Positions 16,352-24,533 of a stretch of DNA of 64,000 nt are shown one piece after another. The stretch spans positions 4,082,001-4,146,000 of the forward strand of contig NZ_CP023692.1 in assembly GCF_008704935.1 (NCBI RefSeq), in the 5' to 3' direction. The position numbers and the translations under genes were made by a program. Numbering within the stretch: the stretch's first letter is position 1; each line of letters begins with the position of its first letter. Under the pieces are notes generated by a model. That model searched no databases. It was given only the letters and a program-made list of their open reading frames with translations, and was not told the DNA's origin. The stretch comes from Streptomyces vinaceus. Lineage in GTDB: Bacteria > Actinomycetota > Actinomycetes > Streptomycetales > Streptomycetaceae.

Positions 16352-17734
16352 TCAGTGGCGGCCTGAGATGCGGTCGGCCAGGCGGGCCAGGGGGGTCGTC
16401 CGCGGGGTGTGGGTCGCCGTCTCGTGGCGGTCCGCCTCGCGGTAGGCCGCGTAGAGGGCCTGGACGCCGAGCCAGCGGAAGGGCTCCGGCTCCCAGCGGC
16501 GCACCCGGTGGTCGACCCAGGGGAGGGTGGTCAGGTCCGAGGTCTCGCCGAGGACCAGGTCGCGCAGGGTGCGGGCCGCGAGGTTCGAGGTGGCGACGCC
16601 CGAGCCCACGTAACCGCCCGCCCAGCCGAGGCCCGTCGTGCGGTCCAGGGTGACCGTGGCGCACCAGTCGCGGGGGACGCCGAGGACGCCCGACCAGGCG
16701 TGGGTGATCTCCACTCCCGTGAGGGCCGGGAAGAAGGAGGTCAGGAGCGCGGTCAGGGAATCGATCGTCGACTGCTGCGTGGTGCCGTCCGTGTCCGTGC
16801 GGGAGCCGAAGCGGTACGGGACGCCGCGGCCGCCGATCGCGATGCGGTCGTCCGCGGTGCGCTGGGCGTACATGTAGGCGTGGGCCATGTCGCCGAGGGT
16901 GAAGGCGTCCGACCAGCCGATGCGGGACCAGACCTCGGGCGGCAGCGGGGCCGTGGCGATCATCGAGGAGTTCATCGGGAGCCACGAGCGCTTCTGGCCC
17001 TTGAGGGCGGCGGTGAAGCCCTCCGTGCAGCGCAGGACGTACGGGGCGCGGACGGTTCCGTACGGGGTGATGGCCCGGCGGGGGGCGATTTCGGTGACGG
17101 GCGTGGATTCGTGGATGACCACGCCGAGGCGTTCGCAGGCGGCGGCCAGGCCCTTGACCAGCTTGAGGGGGTGGATGCGGGCGCCGTGCGGGGTCCAGGT
17201 GGAGCCGACGGCGTCGGCGACGTCGACGCGGGCGCGGGTGTCGGTGGCGTCGTAGAGCTCGCGGTCGCTCTCGCCGAAGGCGAGTTCGGCGGCGTGGAAG
17301 GCCCTCAGACGGCTCAGCTGGGCGGGGGTGCGGGCGACTTCGAGGACGCCGCCGCGGTGGATGTCGGCGTCGATGGACTCCTTGGCGGCGGTGTCGATGA
17401 CCTCGGTGACGGTGTCGTTCATGGCCCGCTGGAGGCGGAGCGCGGCGTGGTGGCCGTGGAGTTGGGCGTAGCGGTCGCGGCCGGCGATGCCGTTGTAGAG
17501 CCACCCGCCGTTGCGGCCGGAGGCCCCGTAGCCGCAGAACTTCTGCTCCAGGACGGTGACGCGCAGGTCGGGGGCGGCGGTCTTGAGGTAGTACGCGGTC
17601 CACAGGCCGGTGTAGCCGCCGCCGACGATGACGACGTCGGCCGTGGCGTGGCCGGTGAGGGGGGCGCGGGGTGGCCGGTGGGTGGCCGTCTGATCCGTCG
17701 CGTACCAGAAGGAGATGCCGCCGTTGATCGTCAT
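16352..17734 (-). CDS. FAD-dependent amine oxidoreductase (DAO/PuuB-like)
   Basis: The 460-residue protein has the FAD-binding dinucleotide motif VVIVGGGYTGLW at 34-45, the GASGRNGGWLYNG stretch near 70 typical of the DadA/PuuB group, and a C-terminal FAD motif GWAGGYVGSGVATSNLAAR near 380. Relatives oxidise gamma-glutamylputrescine, glycine or other secondary amines to imines with H2O2 release; the substrate is not fixed here and no polyamine genes are adjacent. It is cytoplasmic. The start is ATG 17734. The gene is divergent from the DsbA-like lipoprotein gene. Confidence 0.87.
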   Translation of the reverse strand: MTINGGISFWYATDQTATHRPPRAPLTGHATADVVIVGGGYTGLWTAYYLKTAAPDLRVTVLEQKFCGYGASGRNGGWLYNGIAGRDRYAQLHGHHAALRLQRAMNDTVTEVIDTAAKESIDADIHRGGVLEVARTPAQLSRLRAFHAAELAFGESDRELYDATDTRARVDVADAVGSTWTPHGARIHPLKLVKGLAAACERLGVVIHESTPVTEIAPRRAITPYGTVRAPYVLRCTEGFTAALKGQKRSWLPMNSSMIATAPLPPEVWSRIGWSDAFTLGDMAHAYMYAQRTADDRIAIGGRGVPYRFGSRTDTDGTTQQSTIDSLTALLTSFFPALTGVEITHAWSGVLGVPRDWCATVTLDRTTGLGWAGGYVGSGVATSNLAARTLRDLVLGETSDLTTLPWVDHRVRRWEPEPFRWLGVQALYAAYREADRHETATHTPRTTPLARLADRISGRH

Positions 17735-17886
17735 GGGGAGTTGGTACAGGGCGTGGTGGAGGGGTGTCCAGGTACCGGATGTCGGGTTTCGGGGTGGCGG
17801 AGGTGGCCGTTTGGCCGATGTGCGGGGGTGGTGGGGTCCGTAGGGTGCCGGTGGGGGGTTTGTGCCGGTTGAGAGAGGTTTGGTTG

Positions 17887-18639
17887 ATGGTGGGCGTGCG
17901 GAGGGCAGGGCGTGTCGTCGGGGTGGTCGTGGCGGCGGCTCTGTGCGGTGGAGCGGTGGCCGGGTGCGGAGCGGGGGCGGGACCGGGGGTGGGCTCCGGT
18001 TCGGGCGCGGCCGGGGCGGTCGTGCGGACGAGTCCGGTCGCGGGCCGGTTGGCGGACCTGCCGGCCCGGGTCGACGGGCCGAAGATCGTCGTCGGGGATC
18101 CTGGGGCGCCGCGTACGGCGCAGGTGCTGGTGGATCCGCGGTGCGGCTACTGCGCGAAGTTCGAGGGCGCGGGCGGCGAGGTGCTGCTGGAGCTGGCCGC
18201 GGAGGGCAAGGTCAAGGTCGAGTACCTGCTGGCGTCGTTCCTGGACGGGGGCGGAGGCGGGGACGGTGTGGGGGCGAGCGGTTCGGTCCGGGCCGTGAAC
18301 GCGCTGCGGGCGTCGGTGGAGGCGGGGAAGTTCGCGGAGTACCAGGCGGCGGTGTTCGCGAGCCAGCCGAAGGGGAGGTTCACGGACGGGCACCTGCTGG
18401 CGATCGCCGCGGCGGTGCCGGGGCTGCGCGGGGAGGCGTTCGACCGGGCGGTGGCGGAGCAGACGTACAAGGGGTGGGTCGGCGAGGCGGAGGAGGCGTT
18501 CGAGGCGACGGGGGCGCAGGGGACGCCGATGGTGCGGGTGGACGGCCGGCCGGTGGGGGCGAAGGACGGGGCGATGTTCGACGCGGCGGCGTTCGCGAAG
18601 GCGTTGGAGGGCGTCGGCATCGGCGGCGCGGCAGCCTAG
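17887..18639 (+). CDS. Exported DsbA-like thioredoxin-fold lipoprotein
   Basis: A 250-residue protein with an N-terminal export signal and lipobox-like AVAGC (Cys27), then a Gly/Ala linker and a thioredoxin-fold domain with the active-site motif CGYC at 86-89 and the cis-proline loop QGTPMVRVDG near 215. It belongs to the Thioredoxin_4/DsbA-like group and should act as a disulfide oxidase or isomerase outside the membrane. ATG 17887 is preferred over an upstream in-frame ATG because GAGAGAGG precedes it and it begins a proper signal sequence. The kinase-like gene starts 5 bases after its stop, suggesting an operon. Confidence 0.83.
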   Translation: MVGVRRAGRVVGVVVAAALCGGAVAGCGAGAGPGVGSGSGAAGAVVRTSPVAGRLADLPARVDGPKIVVGDPGAPRTAQVLVDPRCGYCAKFEGAGGEVLLELAAEGKVKVEYLLASFLDGGGGGDGVGASGSVRAVNALRASVEAGKFAEYQAAVFASQPKGRFTDGHLLAIAAAVPGLRGEAFDRAVAEQTYKGWVGEAEEAFEATGAQGTPMVRVDGRPVGAKDGAMFDAAAFAKALEGVGIGGAAA

Positions 18640-18644
18640 TTTCC

Positions 18645-19547
18645 ATGGTGGAGATTCCGGACGGGCTGGTGCGGGCGCAGATCGGGTACGAAGGGGACGG
18701 GGGGCGGGAGTTCATCGCCGGGCTGCCCGCGCGGGCGGCGGAGTTCCTGGAGCGGTGGGACCTTCGGCGTACCGGGCCCGGGATGCACGGGATGACGGCC
18801 CTGGTGCTGCCCGTGGAGCGGGCGGACGGGTCGGCGGCCGTGCTGAAGCTGGGGCGGGTGGACGAGGAGAGCGCGGGGGAGCCGCTCGCGCTGCGCGCGT
18901 GGGACGGGCGGGGCTGCGTACGGCTGTGGGAGCACGATGCGGCGACCGGCGCGCTGCTGCTGGAGCGGCTGGACGAGCGGCGGCCGCTGTCGGCGCTGGC
19001 GGAGCGCGAGCCGCGGCAGGCGGTACGGGTGGTGGGGGAGCTGCTGGTGCGGCTGACGGGGGTGCGGGCCCCGGCCGGGGTGCGGGGGCTCGGGGGTGTG
19101 GCGGCGGGAATGCTGGAGTCCGTACCGGCGGCGCTGGAGCGGGTGGTGGCCGGGCGGGCGCGGGGGCTGGTGGCGGACTGCGCGGCGGCGCTGGCGGAGG
19201 TGGCGGGCGAGCCGGGGGACCGGCTGCTGCACTGGGACCTGCACTACGGCAATGTGCTGGCGGGCGGCGGGGGCGGCCGCGGGCCGTGGCTGGCGATCGA
19301 TCCGAAGCCGCTCGCGGGTGATCCGGGTTTCGAGCTGCTGCCGGCGATCCGGAACGAGTTCGCGGCGGACGAGGTGCGGTGGCGGTTCGACGCGCTGACG
19401 GGGGCGTTGGGCCTGGACCGGGAGCGGGCCCGGGCGTGGACGCTGGGACGGGTGCTGCAGAACGTCCTGTGGGACGTGGCGGAGGGGGAGTCGGAGCCGG
19501 AAGAGGAGCAACTGCTGGTGGCGGAGGCCCTGCTGGGTCGGCGGTGA
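18645..19547 (+). CDS. Aminoglycoside/hydroxyurea phosphotransferase-like protein
   Basis: The 300-residue protein resembles the streptomycin 6-kinase/hydroxyurea phosphotransferase family. The N-lobe has AAVLKLGRVDEES (Lys68). The C-lobe has the Brenner motif LLHWDLHYGNVLA with Asp198 and Asn203, and the metal-binding AIDPKPLAGDPGFELLP with Asp219. All key residues are present, so it should be an active small-molecule kinase in the cytoplasm. It lies outside any antibiotic cluster, so a housekeeping or latent resistance role is possible. It starts 5 bases after the DsbA-like gene. Confidence 0.87.
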   Translation: MVEIPDGLVRAQIGYEGDGGREFIAGLPARAAEFLERWDLRRTGPGMHGMTALVLPVERADGSAAVLKLGRVDEESAGEPLALRAWDGRGCVRLWEHDAATGALLLERLDERRPLSALAEREPRQAVRVVGELLVRLTGVRAPAGVRGLGGVAAGMLESVPAALERVVAGRARGLVADCAAALAEVAGEPGDRLLHWDLHYGNVLAGGGGGRGPWLAIDPKPLAGDPGFELLPAIRNEFAADEVRWRFDALTGALGLDRERARAWTLGRVLQNVLWDVAEGESEPEEEQLLVAEALLGRR

Positions 19548-19569
19548 CGGCACCCCCTAGCATGCGGGC

Positions 19570-20061
19570 ATGATCCGGAGTGCTGTCGTCGAAGACGTTC
19601 CCTTCATCCACGCCATGATCCGCGAGCTGGCGGAGTACGAGAAGGTGCCGCACGAGGCGCGGGCCACGCCGGAGCAGTTGCGGGAGGCGCTGTTCGGGGA
19701 GCGGCCGGCGGCGTTCGCGCACATCGCGCAGACGGAGGACGGGGAGGCCGTCGGGTTCTCGGTGTGGTTCCTGAACTTCTCGACCTGGCGCGGGGTGCAC
19801 GGGATCTACCTGGAGGACCTGTACGTACGCCCGGACGCGCGCGGCGGCGGGTACGGGAAGGCGCTGCTGGCGGAGCTGGCGCGGATCTGTGTGGAGCGCG
19901 GGTACGAGCGCCTGGAGTGGGCGGTGCTGAAGTGGAACGCTCCGACGATCGCGTTCTACGAGGCGTTGGGGGCGCGGCCGCAGGACGAGTGGTCGGTGTA
20001 CCGGCTGACGGACGAGCCGTTGAAGCGGCTGGGTGCGCCGCGGGGCCCGGCGCGGGACTGA
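19570..20061 (+). CDS. GNAT acetyltransferase, SSAT-like
   Basis: The 163-residue GNAT enzyme has the acetyl-CoA loop RPDARGGGYGKALL and the downstream WNAPTIAFYEALGA segment characteristic of the spermidine/spermine and thialysine acetyltransferase subgroup (ELAEYEKVP near 20, YLEDLYV near 80). It probably acetylates a small amine using acetyl-CoA. ATG 19570 has TAGCAT 6 bases before it and no ribosome binding site, so it may be transcribed as its own leaderless mRNA although it follows the kinase gene closely. Confidence 0.88.
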   Translation: MIRSAVVEDVPFIHAMIRELAEYEKVPHEARATPEQLREALFGERPAAFAHIAQTEDGEAVGFSVWFLNFSTWRGVHGIYLEDLYVRPDARGGGYGKALLAELARICVERGYERLEWAVLKWNAPTIAFYEALGARPQDEWSVYRLTDEPLKRLGAPRGPARD

Positions 20062-20097
20062 GGCCGCTGCGCCGGGCCGGTGGCGCCCCGGGGCGGG

Positions 20098-20604
20098 TCA
20101 GGCCGCCGTGATCTTCGCCGTGAAGGAGTCGAGGTTCGCGCGGGTGCGCTCGATCTTCTCGGGGAGCGTCAGGGTCTCCTCGTACTGGCCGGCGCGCAGC
20201 TTCGGCTGGCGCTTGCCCCGGACGTAGAGGGAGCAGGCGAGGTCGGAGCAGAGGTAGATGCCGATCGTGTTGCCCTCGCGGCCGCGGGCCCCGGCGAGGG
20301 GGGCGACCAGGAGGGAGACGCCGGAGGCGGCGTGGCCGGTGAGGCAGATCTGGCAGACGCTGGACTTGAGGGCGCTGGTGCGGCTCGTGCCCGGGACGCG
20401 CAGGGTGATGCCGACGGGGGTGCCGTCGGAGTCCTGGTGCACGAGGTGGGCGCGCAGCGGGGCGCCGGGGTCGACCCAGCCGAGGAAGTCGAGGTCTTCC
20501 CAGGGGAGTTCGCTGAAGTCCAGCGGGAGCTTGAGGCGTGCGGCCTCGCCCTTCGTGCAGTTCACGAAGGAGGAACGGATCTGTTTTTCGGTGAGCGGGT
20601 CCAC
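20098..20604 (-). CDS. FBP-type zinc-finger protein (EF-G-binding family)
   Basis: A 168-residue protein with a helical N-terminus (MDPLTEKQIRSSFVNCTKGE) and a C-terminal treble-clef zinc finger with cysteines 84, 87, 119 and 124 (SVCQICLTGH and YLCSDLACSLYVRGK). This is the actinobacterial FBP zinc-finger family, named for similarity to FusB-type EF-G-binding proteins. By analogy it may bind elongation factor G and rescue stalled ribosomes; this is not shown here. The start is GTG 20604. It is convergent with the acetyltransferase gene. Confidence 0.85.
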   Translation of the reverse strand: MDPLTEKQIRSSFVNCTKGEAARLKLPLDFSELPWEDLDFLGWVDPGAPLRAHLVHQDSDGTPVGITLRVPGTSRTSALKSSVCQICLTGHAASGVSLLVAPLAGARGREGNTIGIYLCSDLACSLYVRGKRQPKLRAGQYEETLTLPEKIERTRANLDSFTAKITAA

Positions 20605-20701
20605 GTGGGTGGACGGTACGTGGGGATACGGGCCGCTGTCATCCGATATTGCCGGCGGGGCCGGTGCCGGGGCCGGTGCCGGGGGCCGGGGCCGGGGCGT
20701 C
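20605..20701. repeat. GGCCGGTGCC-type tandem repeats downstream of the quinone reductase gene
   Basis: The sequence just after the stop codon at 20702 (reading leftwards) consists of repeated GGGGCCGGTGCC-like units (about 20657-20697). They are low-complexity, self-complementary GC repeats that could form hairpins. Confidence 0.6.
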
Positions 20702-21724
20702 TCAGGGTTCGAGGACGACCTTGCCCGTGGTGGCGCGGGTCTCCAGGTCGTGGTGGGCGGCGGCCGCTTCGGCGAGCGGGTAGCGCTGGAGGGCGGGCCG
20801 GAGCCGGCCGGCGGCGGCTTCGGCGAGGGCGAGGGTTTCGAGGTGGCGCATGGGGTCGTCGCCGCCGCCGGCCGCCGCGGCGCGCCGGAGCATGGCGGGG
20901 CCGAGGACGTTCTCGGTGGTGACGCGGCGGGCGGCCAGGCGGGCGCGGTCGGCGTCGGTGAGGGGGACGGGTCCGGCGGACCAGCCGAAGACGAGGTGGC
21001 GGCCGCCGGGGGCGAGGAGGTCGAGGGCGGCGCGGGCGGTGGTGCCGCCGACGGAGTCGAAGAGGACGGTGGCGCCGGCCGGGTGGGCTGCGCGTACGGC
21101 GTCCGGCCAGCCGGGGGCGGTGTAGTCGAGGGCGAGGTGGGCGCCGTTCGCGGCGGCGAGGGCGGTTTTGGCGGGGCCGCCGGCGAGGGCGATGACGGTG
21201 GCGCCGGCGTTCCGGGCGTACTGGACGAGCAGGGTGCCGATGCCGCCCGCGGCGGCGGGGACCAGGACGGTGGAGTCCGGGCCGAGGTCGGCGAACTGGA
21301 GGATCCCGAGGGTGGTGCGGCCGGTGCCGATCATGGCGACGGCCTGGGCGGGGTCGAGGCCGGACGGTACGGGGTGCAGGCGGTCGGCGGCGGCGACGGC
21401 GTACTCGGCGTAGCCTCCGGGCGCGAAGCCGAGGTGGACGACGACCTGCCGGCCGAGCCAGGCGGGGTCGGTGCCGGGGCCGAGGGCGTCGACGGTGCCG
21501 GCGACCTCGCGGCCGGGGACGGTGGGGAGCTCGGGGAGGGTGTGGGCGGGGCCCGGCACGCCTTGGCGCAGGGCGGTGTCGAGGAGGTGGACTCCGGCGG
21601 CGGCCACGGCGATGCGGACCTGGCCGGGGGCGGGTACGGGGATGCCGGTGCGTTCGAGGGTGAGGTTCCCGGCGGGGCCGAAGGCGTGGAGGCGGATGGC
21701 GCGCATGGTCTGCGAGGTGTCCAT
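20702..21724 (-). CDS. Quinone oxidoreductase-type zinc-binding dehydrogenase (SoxR target)
   Basis: The 340-residue medium-chain reductase reads MRAIRLHAFGPAGNL near its start, has an N-terminal GroES-like fold, and the NAD(P)-binding motif VPAAAGGIGTLLVQYA near 145-160, as in NADPH:quinone reductases. The structural zinc cysteines are absent, as in the quinone reductase branch. It likely reduces quinones or redox-cycling compounds. The promoter carries an 18-bp SoxR-type palindrome between -35 and -10, and the predicted transcript starts at ATG 21724; an alternative start is 21706. S. coelicolor has, as I recall, a SoxR-regulated gene of this family in this region. Confidence 0.88.
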   Translation of the reverse strand: MDTSQTMRAIRLHAFGPAGNLTLERTGIPVPAPGQVRIAVAAAGVHLLDTALRQGVPGPAHTLPELPTVPGREVAGTVDALGPGTDPAWLGRQVVVHLGFAPGGYAEYAVAAADRLHPVPSGLDPAQAVAMIGTGRTTLGILQFADLGPDSTVLVPAAAGGIGTLLVQYARNAGATVIALAGGPAKTALAAANGAHLALDYTAPGWPDAVRAAHPAGATVLFDSVGGTTARAALDLLAPGGRHLVFGWSAGPVPLTDADRARLAARRVTTENVLGPAMLRRAAAAGGGDDPMRHLETLALAEAAAGRLRPALQRYPLAEAAAAHHDLETRATTGKVVLEP

Positions 21725-21739
21725 GGCGACAGGCTCCGA

Positions 21740-21757
21740 CCTCAAGCGCGGTTGAGG
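21740..21757 (-). promoter_or_regulatory. SoxR-type operator and promoter
   Basis: CCTCAAGCGCGGTTGAGG has the same length and half-sites as the classical SoxR box (CCTCAAG...TTGAGG). On the minus strand it sits between TTGACC (21761-21756) and GAGCCT (21736-21731) with a 19-base spacer, the stretched spacing of MerR-family promoters. The next downstream A, at 21724, is the ATG. Confidence 0.85.
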
Positions 21758-21804
21758 TCAAGGGGCTGCGGGCCGTTGTCAGTGGGGCGGGGGACGATGG
21801 GGGG

Positions 21805-22488
21805 ATGGCGCGCAAGGATCAGCAGGGGCAGCGGGAGACGGTGAGGGCGGCGCGGCGGCCGGAGGTGCGGCTGCCGGAGCTGACCGCGTGGGAGGGCGGT
21901 GAGCTGGAGCCGGACGGGGACTACGACGGGCTGGACTTCGCCGACCTGGACTTCGCGGGGCAGGAGGGCGTCGGGGCCCGGTTCATGGACTGCGCGCTGC
22001 GGCGGTGCGCGCTGGACGAGGCGGGGCTGGCGAAGGCCCGGATCCTGGACTCGGTGCTGGAGGGGGTCCGGGGGGTGGGGACGGATCTGTCCGGGGCCTC
22101 GCTGCGGGACGTGGAGGTGGTGGAGGCCCGGCTCGGCGGTGTGCAGCTGCACGGGGCGGTGCTGGAGCGGGTGGTGTTCCGCGGGGGCAAGATCGACTAT
22201 CTGAACCTGCGCAAGGCCCGGCTCAGGGACGTGGTCTTCGACGGGTGCGTGCTGGTGGAGGCGGACTTCGCGGGCGCGGTGCTGGAGCGGGTGGAGTTGC
22301 CCGGGTGCGCGCTGCGGGGGGCCGACTTCACGGGGGCGCGGATGACGGACGTGGACCTGCGGGGGGCCGCGGAGCTGGGCATCGCGCGCGGGGTGGAGGC
22401 GCTGGCCGGTGCGGTGATCAGCCCGCCCCAGCTCTTCGACCTGGCCCCGGCCCTGGCGGCGCAGCTGGGGCTGCGCGTCCTGTCGTAG
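21805..22488 (+). CDS. Pentapeptide-repeat protein
   Basis: The 227-residue protein contains pentapeptide repeats of the A(D/N)Lxx type from about residue 45 to 195 (GLDFADLDFAG, TDLSGASLRDVEV, ADFTGARMTDVDLRG). These build a right-handed quadrilateral beta-helix. Some relatives mimic DNA and protect gyrase (Qnr/MfpA), but most are of unknown function, and repeats here are degenerate. It is cytoplasmic. GGGGGG lies directly before the ATG. The 3' end, including the stop codon, is duplicated as an 18-bp tandem repeat. Confidence 0.85.
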   Translation: MARKDQQGQRETVRAARRPEVRLPELTAWEGGELEPDGDYDGLDFADLDFAGQEGVGARFMDCALRRCALDEAGLAKARILDSVLEGVRGVGTDLSGASLRDVEVVEARLGGVQLHGAVLERVVFRGGKIDYLNLRKARLRDVVFDGCVLVEADFAGAVLERVELPGCALRGADFTGARMTDVDLRGAAELGIARGVEALAGAVISPPQLFDLAPALAAQLGLRVLS

Positions 22489-22508
22489 CCGCGCGTCCTG
22501 GCGTAGCC
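22473..22508 (+). repeat. 18-bp tandem duplication across the pentapeptide gene stop codon
   Basis: GCGCGTCCTGTCGTAGCC (22473-22490) is followed immediately by GCGCGTCCTGGCGTAGCC (22491-22508), 17 of 18 identical. The unit is in frame, so two TAG stops occur 18 bases apart. Confidence 0.9.
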
Positions 22509-22541
22509 GCCCGGCCCGATCGGGAGGGCCCGGCCTACGCC
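22500..22541. terminator. Shared imperfect hairpin between convergent genes
   Basis: GGCGTAGCCGCCCGGCCC pairs with GGGCCCGG and CCTACGCC across a short loop. It covers the stop codon of the gene on the minus strand. Confidence 0.5.
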
Positions 22542-23038
22542 GGGACGCGGGGGAAGCGGGACTGGAGGGTCCAGATGGTGGGGTTGTCGGCCAGGGTGTC
22601 GTGCATGTCGGTCAGGTCCGCGATCAGGTCGTGCAGGAAGTCGCGGGCCTCGCGGCGCAGCAGGCGGTGGCTGAAGGTCAGCGGTTCCTCCTCCGCCGGC
22701 ATCCAGTCGGCCTCGATGTCCACCCAGCCGAAGCGGCGCTCGAAGAGCATGCGGTCGGCGGACTCGGTGAAGTCGAGTTCGGCGTACTGCCGGTGGGCGG
22801 AGCGGCTGCCGCGTGGATCCCGGTCGAGCTGCTCGACGATGTCGCACAGCGCCCACGCGAAGTCCAGTACGGGAACCCATCCCCAGGCTGTGGACACTTC
22901 CCGGTCCTTGACGGTGTCCGCGAGGTAGACGTCCCCGCAGAACAGGTCGTGGCGCAGGGAGTGGACGTCCGCCGAGCGGTAGTCGGTCTGCGGAGGGTCC
23001 GGGAAGCGCCGGGAGAGGGAGTAGCCGATGTCGAGCAC
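22535..23038 (-). CDS. Conserved hypothetical protein
   Basis: A 167-residue soluble protein of unknown function. It is rich in Asp, Trp and His (DVYLADTVKDREVSTAWGW, FGWVDIEADWMPAEEEP, HDLIADLTDMHDTLADN) with no signal peptide, membrane helix or recognised motif. The start is a GTG at 23038. It is convergent with the pentapeptide gene and lies upstream of neither an operon partner nor a known system. Codon use is normal for the window. Confidence 0.65.
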   Translation of the reverse strand: MLDIGYSLSRRFPDPPQTDYRSADVHSLRHDLFCGDVYLADTVKDREVSTAWGWVPVLDFAWALCDIVEQLDRDPRGSRSAHRQYAELDFTESADRMLFERRFGWVDIEADWMPAEEEPLTFSHRLLRREARDFLHDLIADLTDMHDTLADNPTIWTLQSRFPRVPA

Positions 23039-23120
23039 GTACCCGATGGTGTCACGGGTGCGGCCCGGCGGTGTTACCGGTGTGCGGCCGTGTACGGCCC
23101 TCCCCGTCCCGGCGGTGGGG

Positions 23121-24272
23121 TCAGCGGACGTTGACGGCCGCCCAGGCCGCGGCGACGCGGCCGTATTCGGCGCTCGACGGGCCGTAGAGGTCGGCGGCGG
23201 CCATGAGGGTGGCGCTGCGGGCGCGGGCGTAGTTGGTGGTGGAGTTCATGTACGTGCTCAGGGCCCGGTACCAGATGCGGACGGCCTTGTCCCGGCCGAT
23301 GCCGAGCAGCTTCGAGCCGTCGTAGGTGGGGGAGTCGTAGGCGATCTTGTTGATCACCTTGGGGCCGCTGCCCTCGGCGAGGAGGTAGAAGAAGTGCCGG
23401 GCGGGCCCGGAGGCGGCGTACGGGTCCAGGGTGCCGATGTCGCGTGACCAGTAGTCGCAGGAGTGGCCGTCGAGGCTGGGGTGGTCCATGCGGCGCAGGG
23501 GGCCGCTGGTGAAGACGCGTTCGCCGATGAAGTAGTCGCCGACGTCGGCGGGGTTGTCGGCGAAGAACTCGATGGCGGTGCCGAGGATGTCGGCGCTGCC
23601 CTCGTTCAGGCCGCCGGGTTCGCCCGCGGAGCCGAGGCCCGCGGTGGAGGCGATCACGCCGTGGGTGAGCTCGTGGCCGGCGATGTCGAGGGTGGCGAGG
23701 GTCTTGCCGGTGACGGGGTCGTCGCCGTAGTTGGCGCAGAAGCAGCTCGGGTCGAAGAAGGCGTTGGGGTAGTTGCTGCCGTAGTGCACGCGGGAGGTGA
23801 TGCCGGTGCCGTCGCCGCGGATGCCGTTGCGGCCGAGGACGCCCTTGTAGAAGTCCCAGGTGACGGCGGTGGCGTAGTGGGCGTCCACGCCGGCGGACTG
23901 GCGGTCGGCGGGGGCGCCGGCGCCGCCCCAGTCGTTGTCGGGGTCGGTGAAGAGGGTGCCGCCGCCGGTCTGGTTCATGGCGTCGAGGGTGCGCTGGTCA
24001 CCGCGGCCGGGGTCGCGGAGCTGGTAGGCGCTGCCGGTGAAGTAGGTGCCGAGGGGGACGGTGCCGGAGTGCTGGCTGTGGCCCGTGCCGGTGGCGGCGG
24101 GGCCGGGGCCGACTCCGGTTCCGGTCGCGATCACGGCGCCGGCGCCGGCGGCTCCGTACGGGGTCTCGGCCGCGGCCGTCGCCGGGGCGGTCACCGCCGT
24201 GGCCGTCAGGGCGGCGGCCGCTCCGAGGAGGAGGGCGAGGCGGGTGCGGCGAGAGGACGTGGGGTGGGTCAC
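23121..24272 (-). CDS. Secreted M4 (thermolysin-like) metallopeptidase without long propeptide
   Basis: A 383-residue secreted zinc protease. The signal peptide covers about residues 1-35. The catalytic domain carries HELTH at 200-204 and the third zinc ligand Glu224 in GGLNEGSADILG; SGTVPL and YQLRDPGRGDQRT near 69-95 mark the start of a thermolysin domain. There are only about 25-30 residues between the signal peptide and the catalytic domain, so the usual FTP/PepSY propeptide of about 200 residues is missing. GTG 24272 follows AAGGAG. It lies downstream of senR on the same strand. Confidence 0.9.
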   Translation of the reverse strand: MTHPTSSRRTRLALLLGAAAALTATAVTAPATAAAETPYGAAGAGAVIATGTGVGPGPAATGTGHSQHSGTVPLGTYFTGSAYQLRDPGRGDQRTLDAMNQTGGGTLFTDPDNDWGGAGAPADRQSAGVDAHYATAVTWDFYKGVLGRNGIRGDGTGITSRVHYGSNYPNAFFDPSCFCANYGDDPVTGKTLATLDIAGHELTHGVIASTAGLGSAGEPGGLNEGSADILGTAIEFFADNPADVGDYFIGERVFTSGPLRRMDHPSLDGHSCDYWSRDIGTLDPYAASGPARHFFYLLAEGSGPKVINKIAYDSPTYDGSKLLGIGRDKAVRIWYRALSTYMNSTTNYARARSATLMAAADLYGPSSAEYGRVAAAWAAVNVR

Positions 24273-24411
24273 TCGGGCTCCTTCGCGGTGGCCGGGGTGG
24301 CGGCGCGAGAGAGCGTGACAGGGCGCGGGCCGTCTTTGGCAGGTCTACGACAAGGATTCCCGCGGATCCCGGAACGTTGTCCGAACACGCCCCGGCGGGT
24401 GTCCGGATCCC

Positions 24412-24531
24412 GCCGGACGCCGGACGCGAAGCCGGACGCCGGACGCGAAGCCGGACGGCGTACGCCCGACCTCGTGGACCCCGCCGGACGCGACGGCAGA
24501 CGGCCGGACCTCGTGGACCCCGCCCGACGCG
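24412..24531. repeat. Tandem and spaced repeats downstream of senR
   Basis: GCCGGACGCCGGACGCGAA is present twice head to tail (24412-24430, 24431-24449). A 25-base unit beginning GACCTCGTGGACCCCGCC occurs at 24468-24492 and 24507-24531 with one mismatch. The array ends 2 bases before the senR stop codon and fills half of the gap to the M4 protease gene; no gene is seen in this gap. Confidence 0.85.
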
Positions 24532-24533
24532 GC

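Noticed and set aside
18645..19547. Antibiotic resistance gene belonging to a biosynthetic cluster
   Set aside because: The kinase motifs are real, but neighbours are housekeeping genes with no PKS, NRPS, terpene or aminoglycoside enzymes.
24412..24531. CRISPR array
   Set aside because: Units are short, GC-rich, only two copies each and without spacer structure or cas genes; they are simple tandem duplications.
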